The notes below the pieces were generated by a model. The model was not told the origin of the DNA. It saw nothing but the letters and a program-made list of their open reading frames with translations, and searched no databases. Positions 46,192 through 58,980 of a DNA stretch of 64,000 nucleotides are shown here, piece after piece. Every line of letters begins with the position of its first letter. The first letter of the stretch is position 1. This DNA is from Theocolax elegans (Eukaryota; Arthropoda; Insecta; Hymenoptera; Cerocephalidae). The position numbers and the translations under genes were made by a program. The stretch lies in NCBI GenBank assembly GCA_026168455.1, contig CM047430.1, positions 67,061,044 to 67,125,043 on the forward strand, given 5' to 3'.

Positions 46192-48530
46192 GTGAGTTTT
46201 CTCTTTCTCTGATTTGTTTTTCTCCGCTTACGCGTCACTTACACGCCGTCAGGATTGCGCATTCTCGAGACTCTTGGAGTACAGTGTTTCTCGATGGTTC
46301 CAACGAGTTTCGACTTCTAGAATCGCGAATTTTTCGCACTCGCGACATCACGTTTCTGCTCTGCCGTCTCTCAAAGTGTGCTACACTTTTTGTTATAGTA
46401 TCATTTTCCTTATCCACCGAATTTACTTACGTCGAAATCTCAGATCAACGTGTAAAATAGCTAGTCGATTACCATATATACGCACATACATACGTATATA
46501 ACGTGCGCGATAGCACACAATCGTGGTAATAAAATTAAAGTACAATGATAATTAAGATAGTTATCTAAATTTTTATCGCGATCGTTGTGGCAAGTGTGTT
46601 CTAATCTAAGTGTTATAATTGCTATTTAACATCAAGAACCGGCTTGTATATACGCGTATATATACGTGTGCGCGCGTGTGTACATGTGTGTGCTAGCTGT
46701 GTCGCTATATGTGTGTATATTCGAAAGTCACGCGCTTCTACATATGTACATATGGAATACAATGAAAAGAAGCGTGAGAATAAAGCGTTAAACAATTCAG
46801 CGTGTCGTGTTAGATACTAAATGGTCAGTGTACTTATAGTTATACTGCTTAAATATACTCGTCGACGTTGTGTACGTACGCGCAATCATTAATTTTTATC
46901 GCGTGGTACGTATTTGCAATTTAAAGTAGAAAATCAATTAACTCTGGCTACGATCTCTTAAGTATTAATTTATTGATAATATTGTGTCTAATAAAGAGGT
47001 ACTTGTAACGCGTACACGTGTTTTTCATTATTATTACGTTTGCGCAACAGTTGATTATATCAAATGAGTACAACCTATATGTATATATGCACGTATCGAA
47101 AATTCAAACGGGAGGTTGCATAATTTTGGATATTCGTGGTGATCCGGATTTGTTATAAATGCCTGCAGGATATCTTGTAGTTTCTTTATTTATGTCGAAC
47201 ACTCGAATGACAGAAATTAAGCCGTGTATTGGTGACAATCTATATAGTATATATCGATGTAGTGTACCCATGGAAATTTGGCTACTTTTAATCTGTTGAG
47301 GTTAGCAACAATTATTTTATAGATTACAATTAGTTATCATTAGTTTTTCTCCATATCGATTTTTAAAAAAACAGCCAAGTTTTATCCTACAAAGTCGTTT
47401 CAATTTCTTCGATAGGAATATGAACTGCTTGCAATTTAATTATTTTCATTTTTATTATTTCTGAGAACATTTACTTCGCACCGTTGGTCTAAGTAAATTA
47501 ATAATTGCACGTATACACGTACACGCCTTGTATATCATTCAATTCGTTTAAAATAAAAACCATATCGTATAAATAAAAAATAAATTAAAATTATACAATT
47601 GGTCGGTTTTATCAACACGACTGTTCGATTGTTAAATCCGAACGATAAAACGTTAATTTAAAAAAATTCAATAAAGCTCCGGTTTATCTACGTACATAAG
47701 ACAGCCTCGTGTTCGCGTGCATTAGGTACACACACGCACGCACATGCACACACATACACGCGTACGTGAACCCCACTCAACGTCCGTTGTACACTGTAAA
47801 CAAAGGAACTCGCACGTGGTTCGTTCTTGATAAATCTCAACTTCTTATACACTGCGCACCTATACCTTTAGAACTTTATGCGAATATTGTTACGCCAAAG
47901 TCATTTATACATTTTTTAATGAAGTTTGTATTGAAGAACTTTCTTTTACTTATCATAGATTAAAAATAAATGGAAGGATCGGTATATATACATATTTTAT
48001 TTTAATCAAATATTATATTTTATGATTATTAACATGATTTAAAATACACATGGTATTAGCTTAAATATACCAACTGAAATAATCATACAAAACGATTACT
48101 AGAAGTTATTTTTATTAAGAGAAAAATTATTGCACATAATTTAAATAATTTGTGTATATATAGTTATTTAATTCTCTTGCGGATGTAATAATAATGTTTT
48201 TGTCAAATTGTAATGCAAGCAATCATTTTATTATATTTATAAGTGTAATTATTGATATTGATTCAATATTATTTTTGTCATTAAGAAGAATTATAATTCT
48301 TTTATTTTACAATTAAACGGCACGAATGTTTATAAAAAAACTAATAAAAATATATCTATTCGTATGTGTGTACAAGTGAATTCTTATTATCGCATCAATT
48401 ATAGATTTTATTATTATCTGTTACATGTTTTTTGTCTGCGTGGTGTAATTAAGTGATGGTAATTATTTTATTATCTCTTGTGTAACTCGAATGTACTTTG
48501 ATAACGTTATTTAAATATAGATGAATCTAT
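46192..48530. other. Intron-like or intergenic AT-rich stretch, no gene seen
   Basis: It starts T-rich after the donor at 46192 and becomes AT-rich with scattered TACGTATA-type alternating patches near 46.48, 46.65 and 47.5 kb. I see no gene. Confidence 0.45.
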
Positions 48531-49480
48531 TTCAATTAAGTACGTGAACGGAAGGAAATCCGAAAGCTTGCATAATTACATGAGAAACGATACAGTGGAG
48601 TTTGAGTTATCAATCAAAGCCTCGAAAATCCAGGTGTAATTGAATAAAAATGAGAAAGGTCCCGCCCAAACTCCATCCGGAAAAGGAAAAATGGCCACAT
48701 AAGAGAACGACATGACCATCCTTGAAAAAAAAACTACCCGGCAAAGGGAGGTTTTTCTCTTTGAAGGGGTGTCTACTCTCTTTCCCTTTCTCTATCTCCC
48801 TCTCTCTTTCTCGCCTTCGGAGAGCCTTCGCAAGGATTCACGGGAGGGCACCGACAGTCAGTCAGACATCGGCCCCTTTTACGATTTTACATGCACTGCC
48901 GAAACCCAAAGTAAGAGACGGCGAGAGGGAGGGAGGGAGAGTGAGAGAGAGAGCGAATCGTTGGCCCTCGGATCCCAACTAGCGAGACGGAGATGACCAG
49001 AGTTAAAGGAGAAAGAGAGCCAGCGGGCGTAACTGCCGCGGAGCCGAGTAAAAGTTAAAACGCCTTCGCATCCAATAAGCGTAACGCGTCCCAGGTTTTA
49101 TTTGGGGCGTCACCCGGCAGCCATAATGCCGTGACGCTCGAGCGCGCTCCGCGATTCGTCCGTTTACCATCATGGCTGCCGTCGTTCGCCCTCTCCTCTC
49201 GCCGCTCCCCCCTACCCCACGCGCCCGACAGGCTTGCGCGCTCGGGTGCCCCCACTACTCGCCGGGTCGCGCACACTAAGCTACCCAGTGTACGTGTACG
49301 CTGTGTACGAGCGCACCAACACGCTTACGAGCCCCGAGAGTGGGGGAGAAGGGAAAAGCGCGCGAGTTCCGTCGACTGCTACGGGACACGACACGACACG
49401 GGTTTGGTTAGGTCGAACCTGCGCAGGTGTATACAACCGATGCACGCGCATACGTTGAATGACCTTGTATACATTGATAA
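48531..49480. other. Complex CpG-rich island, no gene seen
   Basis: Non-repetitive sequence at 48.53-48.72 kb and CT/GA-rich patches at 48.77-48.95 kb precede a CpG-dense core at 49.0-49.4 kb that contains paired PHO/YY1-like motifs. ACACG repeats lie at about 49384-49402. There is no protein-like open frame. Confidence 0.4.
49115..49181. promoter_or_regulatory. Inverted pair of PHO/YY1-like sites (candidate PRE core)
   Basis: CGGCAGCCATAATG (49115-49128) and CATCATGGCTGCCG (49168-49181) are inverted copies matching at 13 of 14 positions. Each contains the PHO/YY1 core GCCAT. They are 39 bases apart in CpG-rich DNA about 160 bases 3' of a GA-rich tract. That combination fits a Polycomb response element, though it is not proof of one. 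Confidence 0.4.
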
Positions 49481-49499
49481 TGAGTGCGCTTCGGTGTTT

Positions 49500-51840
49500 T
49501 CCACTTTTTTCATATCGATATATTTTTTTTTTACTTTTTCATTAAGCTTTGAAATTTAAGTTATCCCATCAGGCCTGCCGACTCTTAATTATGAAAATAT
49601 CTATTGTTACATTTGTTATAGTTATTGCAAAACAAAAAATTAGTTCTTTTACATTGCGTTTTTCGAAAATTTTGAGATTTTTCAAGATTATTAATATACT
49701 GCACGTACTTTTTAAACGTATTTATAGAATATTATTATTTAACAGTAATTATTTTTTTATACTGTGATTGTTATTTATAATAATTTATAAAGTCAGATAT
49801 TACTAAAAATTACACAAAAAGGCATATTGTTTTTGTGAAATAATAAATTTAAATATAATATTAATTCATTGTAAATTTCATAAATAAAATTATATTTATA
49901 TATAGAATTAATAAACTTTTTTTTAATATTTTGTTGGTCATAAATAAACGTTGCAACAGTACTGTTTACTCGAATCCCAGCGGTAGCAGTTGTATTGATT
50001 TCTCTAAACTCTTCGGAGTATAGGTGGATAAGTAGCAGTGAACTCTTCATTACCGATTGGGTCAAGGCTCACACAGTGCCTATGAGTATCTACTATGGGT
50101 AGAATGCTAGATGCCATCGTGTACGATCTTCTCATACATTGACACGAGAATGAATTATATTAGAATCTAATCATTGAATTATTTATATATTATTTTATTT
50201 AATTATTTATATTTGTTCACTTATAAAATCTAACTTCGCAACTTGGAAATTCTTTGTTAATGCGATCAAAATTTGTAAATTTGCATTCTATTTAGATATA
50301 TAATATTATCTGAAAAAATAATTAACTAACAAATGTAGTATTGATAATTTTACCAATTTGTATTTTTACATTTTTCATATATAGTTCATATAATCAAGAA
50401 CACACATTCAGGGTATTAAAAAATATATATATTTAATGAATTATATATAAAAAAATATTTTATTTACTTGATTCAAATAAATATTTCGCAAAGTGTATAC
50501 GAAGATTAGTTGTTAAAGTCAATGAATTTTTTTTTTGCGTAACTACTTTTTTAGTTGAGAAAATTTAGATAATTAATTATACTGTCGTGTAAATATGTGT
50601 AATGCTAATAAATTTATTTATTTATGTTTCTTTACTTGTTTTAAAATATTTATTGTGCTGAATTCTGCTATACTGTTATACATTTACATACAAGTATTAA
50701 AGCATACATATTTTTATAAAATAATAGTAATGTACATAAATAGAATACAATTGTTATTTTTAATGACGGCTAGGAATAGTTACACATAAGTACATTCGCT
50801 GCCTTGTCTTATCTTTCTAGAAAGAAAATTTAAATTTAAATTTCCTTGTTAAAGATATTATATTTTTCGCAATCGATATTGCTTTCTAAATATAACCAGT
50901 TTCTTATCGCGTATAACCTAATCAAACAATAACACATTTACTGCACGTATAGGTGTTATGTTCAAATATATATTTTTTGTTCCGTATCCGATAAGTATAT
51001 ATATATAACATATTTTTTATCGTTAATTTCTTTCTACAGTTTGATTGAAGGCGTCAATAATTTGATATGTGCGTCTTTAACGCTATTAAATACAAATAAA
51101 TATTATTATTTTTTTATTTTAATTATATTATATATAATATTTATTAATCAGACATATATACCGAAAAACAATTTATTTTGAATGTATATTATATTTATTG
51201 GAAATATATAACGGGAAATTCTTGCAAATATAAAAGAAAACTACATAAATTAAATGTTGCAAATAAATATTTCATTGAAATATATTTGTATATATCTATA
51301 ATATAAATATATCGCGTATGTAACGTTAAGAAATCGATTGGAATCTACTTGAGCTAATTTACAAAATGAATTCTTCTTCTTGTTTTTTTTTCTTTCAATT
51401 GCATTATTGCAACATTGTTTATAGAGTCTCGTTTGTACATTGGCTGTCTCTGAAATGCATATATCGTTTTTAAAGGATAGGAAGAGAAAGGATGTAAATA
51501 AATATAAATACACGCAATATCCATCGATACACGTACACTGTTTATTTTACGTTGATTCGGTACAAATGGAATTTCAACAATTATATATGTACGTATACGT
51601 ATATGTATAATTATATATTTATAGCTAGAATATACCAACTTTTACTTCGTTGCGTAATCGTATAAAATGTAGAAATTCGATTTGATAAAATTTGGAGGTT
51701 ACATTAAATTTGTCGGTACGAGAAAATAAAAAAGAAGCAATCGCATCTTCTTTACAATGTATCCTTCTCTGCAGGCATTAGTAATGTATTGAAATTTATT
51801 CAAATATCCGAGATCGAGGTGAATTAAAACAATTTTACAC
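49500..51840. other. AT-rich spacer, no gene seen
   Basis: One of the longest AT-rich tracts. A less biased patch at about 49.96-50.15 kb stands out. A minus-strand open frame covering it (49793-50065) has no recognisable domain. Confidence 0.55.
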
Positions 51841-51884
51841 GAGTTCCTCGAAATAGTTTCTCTTTTTTACGATCGAGCGAAGCA

Positions 51885-51950
51885 AACAACAACAACAACA
51901 ACAACGACGACGACGACGACGAGGAGGACTACGACGAGGTGGAGGAGGAT
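51885..51950. repeat. (CAA)n(CGA)n(GGA)n triplet array
   Basis: CAA triplets become CGA and then GAG/GGA triplets, marking the 5' edge of a CpG-rich island. Confidence 0.87.
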
Positions 51951-52305
51951 GACGTGGAAGAGGAAAAAAAAAATAAAGTCGTGCAGCGGAATAAACGAGA
52001 GACACAAAGATGTTTGTGTCGTGAAACTAGTGCACTTGTTCCGGGGGAGCCTCCGTCGAACAGTGTTTTCCTGGGAGCCCAGAGGAGAGTATATGCACTA
52101 GCGGCAGTAGCAGCTCGCAGAAGACGGGAGAGAGAGAGAGAGAGAGAGAAATGGGGATTGGGAGGAGGAGGAGGTGGAGGAGGGGAAGGGGAAGAGGGCT
52201 CATTCCACTTCGTTACGGTCGTGGACTCGCTCGGCGCCTCTGAATATATCCACCCACCCACCCACACACATCCACAGAATAGTGCACGTAGAGAGGGCTC
52301 GTCTC

Positions 52306-52337
<32 letters not shown>

Positions 52338-52524
52338 GGGCGCGTTTGGAAAACTCAATTTCGCTAAAATGCGCTCGACGGAGGTATATACGCGGAAAGG
52401 AAGTCGAGAGTAGGGCGCGCGGAGCTCGCGTTTCCGCAGTTAGACGACTTTAGCCGAGTCGGATCAAGCTTTGAAGCAGTCCCAGGAGAAGAAGATATAT
52501 ACCGTACCGAGTCGGAAGAGCGAA

Positions 52525-52556
<32 letters not shown>

Positions 52557-53390
52557 GGGGTGAGAAGGGAGGGAGGAAAGAGGAAGAAACTCTCCTAGAG
52601 GGAACTGACTGTGAGGTCGGTGGGTGCGGGTACGGGCGCGCGCATGGGAGGGAGGAGAGGAAGGCGACCTCCTCGCGAGTAGGGTTTTGTCGAAGGAACC
52701 ATAACTAGAGATACGCGGGAGCACATAGGATGCAAACGCATAAACTCCTCCACCTCTACCAAACTCTTAGCCCCTTCCACCTTTCCTTGGAGACTTTATC
52801 CCGAGCTCGTGGTCGAACGACCGAATCAGCCGAAGATGCAACATCAAGCCCTTCCACGTACCTATACACGCACGTACGTGTGTGTGCGGGGGCGCGACTG
52901 CGCACACCGAGTGAGCGAGAGGAAGAGAGAGAAAGAGAGACGGAGAAACTAGTAAAAAGTAAGGGACGGACCGACGGGGCAAGCCGCAAAATAGAAAAAC
53001 TTACGGGATGAGAGGAAGGGGTATATATGTAACGGTAGAGAGGAGGATGGGGCAAAGATGAAGGAGAGATAAAAGAAATGAGTCAGGTGTATATACGTGT
53101 ATATATAGACGTATACCTTAGCCGGGAATACATTTTAACAAATAGACTTCCCGGCTTCATGCGAGCTCACGTCATTCCTCGGAGAAAATCATTTTTGGTG
53201 CGCGCTCGTTTGCTCTGGAAGGAAAAGTATTTCCATACTTTACGTCTTTCGTAAAGTAAATACGACGGATAGCATGGAAATTGAGTTAATTAAACGCGAG
53301 AGGGCACTATCTCCCTATCCTTCTCCCTCTACCTCTTCCTCTTCCTCTTCCTCTTCCTCTCTATCCTCTCTCCTTACTTCATTTATTATC
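51951..53390. other. CpG- and GA/CT-rich island, no gene seen
   Basis: GA arrays lie at about 52128-52150 and 52524-52552, a CT array at 52301-52337, GGA-rich sequence at 52158-52190 and a (CTTCCT)n array at 53331-53360. All long open frames are translations of these arrays. The dense GAGAG content makes it a candidate GAGA-factor-bound element. Confidence 0.45.
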
Positions 53391-53399
53391 AAGAACTCG

Positions 53400-54760
53400 G
53401 TTCAATTTTCTTACTGACTAATTGACTGCCTTTCCTGAGTGCTACACTCAAATACTTTTTTTCTTATATATATATCTATATATATGCACCACATTGAAGA
53501 TATCATTTATCCTTTGTTATTAACAGTTTCGTTATTAAATTTTATTATCACACTTTTTACATTTTAAAGTATAAATTATATTTACATTGCTCAATTAGTT
53601 GTTAATAACAATTTATCAATTCAACTTTATTTTCGAATATTTCTTTGCACTATTTACAATTCTATCTTTAACTTATTACATACGTACTTTTGTATTTTAT
53701 TAACAAATTGACTAATTTATTTAATTAAAATGAATTATTATTAAATTAAAAAATTAATTGCCAATAAAAATTAAATTAAAAATTAATTATATTTACAACT
53801 AACACTTTTTAACAAACTTGACCCAGTAATATCGCATAACAGGTAAACAATGGAAGATTGGTGTATATCGTTTACTGTGAATCGTTACCGTCGCATAGTT
53901 TGTCTATATGTATACATAAAATTGTAATTTTTACTAAAAATGTATTGCTCTTCAATACATTTTACTTATACATCTTCAATATACAATAAAAATTATATTT
54001 TATAACGTTGATTAAGATATATATAGAAACTATATTTCAATTTTTTTATAAAATGAATATTTCTATAAATTCATTTGTTTTAAGTAATCTATTTTTATAA
54101 TTAAAAAATTTTAATCGAATTATATACAAATTGTACAATTAAATAATGAAGAAAGCGCGTTACTAATGTAATTAAAATTATTAATGTGTAGAGGTGTATT
54201 AATTATTAAATTGATTACATTATTTTTCCAATATATTTTAATGTAATAAATTAACACCTCCAATTCGCTGCAGAAATATTGTTACGTACAGTGTATACAT
54301 GAAGAAATGAAAAGTAGTAGTAAAACTATCAAGTTAGCGCGATCAATTTTGAAATGTCTATTTCGTGTCTTTAAAATTACCGTAAAGGACTCTTACTTAT
54401 CGACAGCCCTTGGTAACTGGCATTTATAGGCACCTAACAGTGTGTTACAACTTTCTAAGTAAGACAATAAATTTCTTAATGTTCTTTAAACACCATCAAT
54501 TATATTTTCAATAAATTCATATTTGTTTAACGGTTATTGCACACGTTATTACAATTTGTTTTTCCGTTCAGAATTATCGACTATTTTCGAGACGTACGAT
54601 GAGTTATCGACTGGTTAATAATGGAATATTATGGTTTAAAAACTTTATTTCGGTAAATTGATGTATATTTAGCAATAAATATATTGGTGTTTACGGACAG
54701 AAGGTTGTCGATACATTCGAATGAGTTGGCAATTAGGTAAAATATGCTAATTTAAAGAAA
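53400..54760. other. AT-rich spacer with one hairpin-like inverted repeat
   Basis: An AT-rich tract. GAGGTGT at 54191 and ACACCTC at 54254-54260 bound a 70-bp imperfect inverted repeat. I see no gene. Confidence 0.5.
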
Positions 54761-54769
54761 TATATATTT

Positions 54770-55273
54770 ACTGCACGCATACAGGTGTGTGTGTGCCTGT
54801 GTGTGTGTGTACGTTGGGGCGCGGGTGTGTATGTGCGTGTGCAGGATAAGATATAAAACGAAACCAAATAACTTTTGATATAGAAAAATTTTAAAGTTTA
54901 TATAGCTCGTGAATCCAAGTAGTAGACTCGGAAAAAGAGGCTGCAGAGGGGTCGAGTAGTAGAGAGATCGAGCCCGCGTAAAAAGTGACATACAGCCAGT
55001 CCTATATCGGTTCGTATAGCCTTGCCTTGCCGTCACCTACGGAATCGCGTAAAAACATACATAACCGAACTAAACACACGGGGGACCTTGGATCCTTTGG
55101 CAACCACGCGCTCGGTCGCGCGCGCGCAACCGGGCATAGAGGCCCATAAAAATCCATACACACGTACATTCGCCCGTGCACATACAGACACACACGTACA
55201 CACACACACGGGGAAAGAGAGAGACATTTTGCACACAAGCTGTACATGTACAATAACCGCGCCCCGTCCGAGG

Positions 55274-55306
<33 letters not shown>

Positions 55307-55541
55307 AGAGAGTGAGTGAGCGAGCCTAGCGAGGAATACTTTATACTTACATGAGCCCGCGAGCGCGCGTGCAGTGCCATATAGAAGTGCGGCATGTATG
55401 TACGTAGCACGTACGGAAAGTGCGAGAGGCCACGAGAGAAGTTGCTGAACCGCGAGACTCCGAGAGTGCCAGTCAGAATCCGAATCTCGACGGTTCTCTC
55501 TCTTATTCTCTATCTCGCCCCTACTCTTATTTCTCTCTTGG

Positions 55542-55580
<39 letters not shown>

Positions 55581-56100
55581 GATTTTCGATCTATGTCTCT
55601 CTCAATATTTCTGCAAGCGTTCCTTTTGCATTTGTCCTGCAGCGAGTTGGGGACATTTTTCGTATACCGGCCGGTCGGGAATCGCGCGTGTGTTCATTTC
55701 GCGGATATGCGTTGCGTTGCGGATGATCGGATGGAAAAGAAGGAGGAGGAGGAGGAGGAGGAGGAGGTGGAGGAGGTGCGTGTGTGCACGGACGTTAAGT
55801 GCGCCTGCGTCTGCGCTGCACCGGATGTGTGCCGTCTGGGGGCCCCGTCGAGACTTCGTGCACGCTTCAAGGGCTTCCTCTATACGTGCGTCTCTTTGTC
55901 TCGTGGGTTATTTTACTTCAGAGGTTGGTACCCCTAATGTCACTTGTTGGATTTATCGCCATCATTTCTTTCTAACTTTATGCTCTTTTTTCCCTCGTGT
56001 TCGCTTATACCAAGATTTTTATCAATTTTGCTTTCTTTGTAATTTGGTTTTTTACGAAATCATTATTATAAAGAACGCTACTGTCGAGTTTTTTTTTCAC
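54770..56100. other. CpG-rich island with GA, CT and GGA arrays, no gene seen
   Basis: TG-rich repeats lie at 54785-54812, a CA-rich patch at 55160-55212, GA at 55271-55313, CT at 55542-55577 and a (GGA)n array at 55739-55776. An open + strand frame from ATG 55593 (114 codons) is Cys- and Glu-rich but contains the GGA array and shows no domain. I do not call it a gene. Confidence 0.45.
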
Positions 56101-56109
56101 TCGAGGTAA

Positions 56110-56688
56110 CGTTGTACGATGTAAAACATTTTTTAAATATTATATTTTCATTATATAATACGGTTTATATATTGCAGGTTATATAAATATTAATATTGCT
56201 TTTAAAATTATCAATATTAATAATATGTCATTCTTTCAACAGCGAGATGTATATAATTTTAAATTTAAAATTACGTTCGTATTAAATTAATTTTATGCAA
56301 GCTAAACAAATGAAAATAATAGATTTCGTCTTTATAAAAGTATATAATATTTAAAATGTCTATTATATTTTTACTTTATTTACATAACTCTCGATTACTG
56401 CGATTGATAATGAAGAGCAATAATTGGATTTTATAAACTGTTCCATATAAATTTATCTATTTATTTATTTATTTACCGAAAATACATATGTTGCTTACGT
56501 CTAAAATATAAATAAATGTATCCGACTAAACACAATATCCTATAGAGGTACAATAATACCTTCGTATTACACTTTGCATTACATTTATCTTTATACATAT
56601 AGATTTATTGACATATGTTGTAGTTTGCATTTGTTCCAATTTATGTGCGTGCTACAAAAGTAACATTAATCGAAATAAATATTCCGCA

Positions 56689-56722
<34 letters not shown>

Positions 56723-57980
56723 AGATTTCCTTATTTACTTAAGTTGATTAAAAATAAATAGAAGCGTGTCCGAATGCCGTCGACTATACTCGGATCAATA
56801 CCAAAGGTATTGCGCAATCCGTCTAAAAATTCATTCCCTCTCCTCTCGATCTCGAGATTCGAGAACTATTTTATTTTTACACATCTATCGAGTAGCGTAG
56901 CGTAGACTACAAGGCACTCTTAGGATAAACTCGATACTCCGGTGACTCGGAAAGGTACTTGCCTACGGCGTGAGTAGTCGCCAGCTGATCATCGTGCTTG
57001 CGCGCGCCTATGTAACATCCCCCGTGTTCTCGATGAGCGAACTAACGCGGCGTGTGTATTTTATTTGTGCCAAGGCCGAGCCGAAAAAAAAGAAGATAAA
57101 ATAAAACGAGTAGCACAATGGCGTCGTCCCGCGTTCGGAGTCAACGTTTAATCACTGCTCCTTGGCCGTGCTAGTTCCCTTCTCGGAAATTTACGCCGCT
57201 CTATTGCCCGAAGCGCGCTACCTCTATACGGCTCTCCGGGATTAGCCAATTTTCTTCGTTCCCCCTCTATATGTATATAAACGCGTATGTATATATACAC
57301 GCGCGTGTGTTGGTATAATGAAGCTTCGTTGCATTCGAGCCGTGTTGCGCGATTATTTTTAGAAATCGCTTGACGTTTGACAGCGTACGTAATTGATGCC
57401 TTTTATTAGATTGATTGACTGCTTTAATTTTACGAGATATAATATGGAGGTATATGCTTCCTTTTTTTCTTTTTCTCGTGACGATTTACAATTACCAGTG
57501 TATTAAAAAATTACCGATACCGAGAACGTGCACCTTTTTATAGATGTTCAGAATTAAGAATTAAAAGTATACTTATATATATGTATAAGATGCTATACTA
57601 TTTATAATATTTCGACTGTTGACACTGCAGCTACATGTGCGCACGTATATCTTTAATTAAAATAAGTAAAAATAAAATTTTCTTTTGTAATAATGCAGCG
57701 ATTTATACTCTACGTCCTTAAAAATGATTGCAATATAAAAAATTGATACACTTTTATCAGATGAGCCAAGATAAGTATACGTATATATATATATATATAT
57801 ATAAATTTTTTTCTAGATTAACTTTGCTATCGGGTAGTCTGTAAAGAATTTATGAATATTACGATACAGCAATAAAAGGGGAAAACTCGTTTTTTGATAT
57901 AAAAACGGAAGAAGTAGTAGCAATGCGCGAAGCTCGAGCCCTTTGAAAAATATAAAACTCGAGCGCGCGCGAGAGCAAAG
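56110..57980. other. AT-rich spacer with a CpG-containing patch at 56.76-57.35 kb, no gene seen
   Basis: TA runs lie at 56692-56719 and 57781-57801. The patch at 56.76-57.35 kb is complex and non-repetitive and might be regulatory. I see no coding signature. Confidence 0.45.
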
Positions 57981-58980
57981 AGAGAAAGACGAGGAAGGAC
58001 GTTCGCCCGGTTGGCCGCGAGTTTAAATGATCCTGTAAAAAGGAAAAGACTCGGTCGATGGCGGGAGGGTGAGGGGACGACGGGAGGGAAAAGCGAAGCC
58101 CTGGATCTCGTTCTCCCGGAATTCGCGGTGAAAAGTCTGACGTGACCGAAATCACGAATCGCGGAACCGCGAAATTTTCAACGCCCTCCCCCGCTCCCCC
58201 CAGGACGTATTAGTATTTGGGCGTAGCCTTACGTAACTTTTCATAGCCGAGGCTCGGATAGCTCATGAAATATTTGGCCGAAACTCGGGCTTAAATAAAG
58301 CACAAAGATGTACTTCGATAAGGTACCAAAGTGAACCTATCCTCTTTCTTTTTCGCCCGTTAGTCCCTCCTTCCCTCCTTCCCTCCTTCCCTCCTTTCCT
58401 CCTTTCATCCTTCTACTCCCCGCTCACCCCCCCCCCCCTCCCTATCGCCCCGCCGGTCCTGCTCATTTTCCGTATATACGTATACCTGCAAGTTTATTCT
58501 ATTGCGTACACGTGGTGGATGCACACGTGCATGCATACATTCATGCGATCTGTGTATACGGGTTGCCGTTTCCTCTCGGTACCCGGAGTCCTCGGCTTTT
58601 GTCTCGTCGGCCAACTTGGAATTCCTTCGCACGTCGCGCACATAACTTCCCCGTACCGATGTTTAGTCCCGGTGGAATGTGTTATACTCCGAGGGCAAGA
58701 CAATACCCGGGGATGCACGCCGACGATCCAGACAGTTTGCCACGGGAATCGCCGAGATAAAACTGGATGGACCGCGCGCCCAACGAGCCGCGTTACCTCT
58801 TTTAAAACTGGAATTTGACTTATTTCCCGTGGAAAACGGACTCGTCCTATTATTTTCTTCTCTCTCTCCCTCTCTCTCTCTCTCTCTTCCTCTTCCTACC
58901 CCCCCCCCTCTCTATCTCTCTTTCTCTCTTTACTTTCTTTACCATTATTTTTTCTTTACCTTTTATTTACCTTTTGGTGT
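57981..58980. other. CpG-containing island with pyrimidine arrays, no gene seen
   Basis: (CCTT)n-type repeats lie at 58365-58411, a C12 run at 58427-58438 and CT repeats with a C run at 58859-58910. The non-repetitive stretch at 58.5-58.83 kb is open in two frames on + but without domain character. Confidence 0.45.

Noticed and set aside
54191..54260. GAGGTGT/ACACCTC inverted repeat as a transposon
   Set aside because: Only seven terminal bases match perfectly in AT-rich DNA, too little to separate from chance.
55593..55937. 114-codon + strand open frame with Cys and poly-Glu
   Set aside because: The Glu run is a GGA microsatellite and the rest shows no domain or codon bias.
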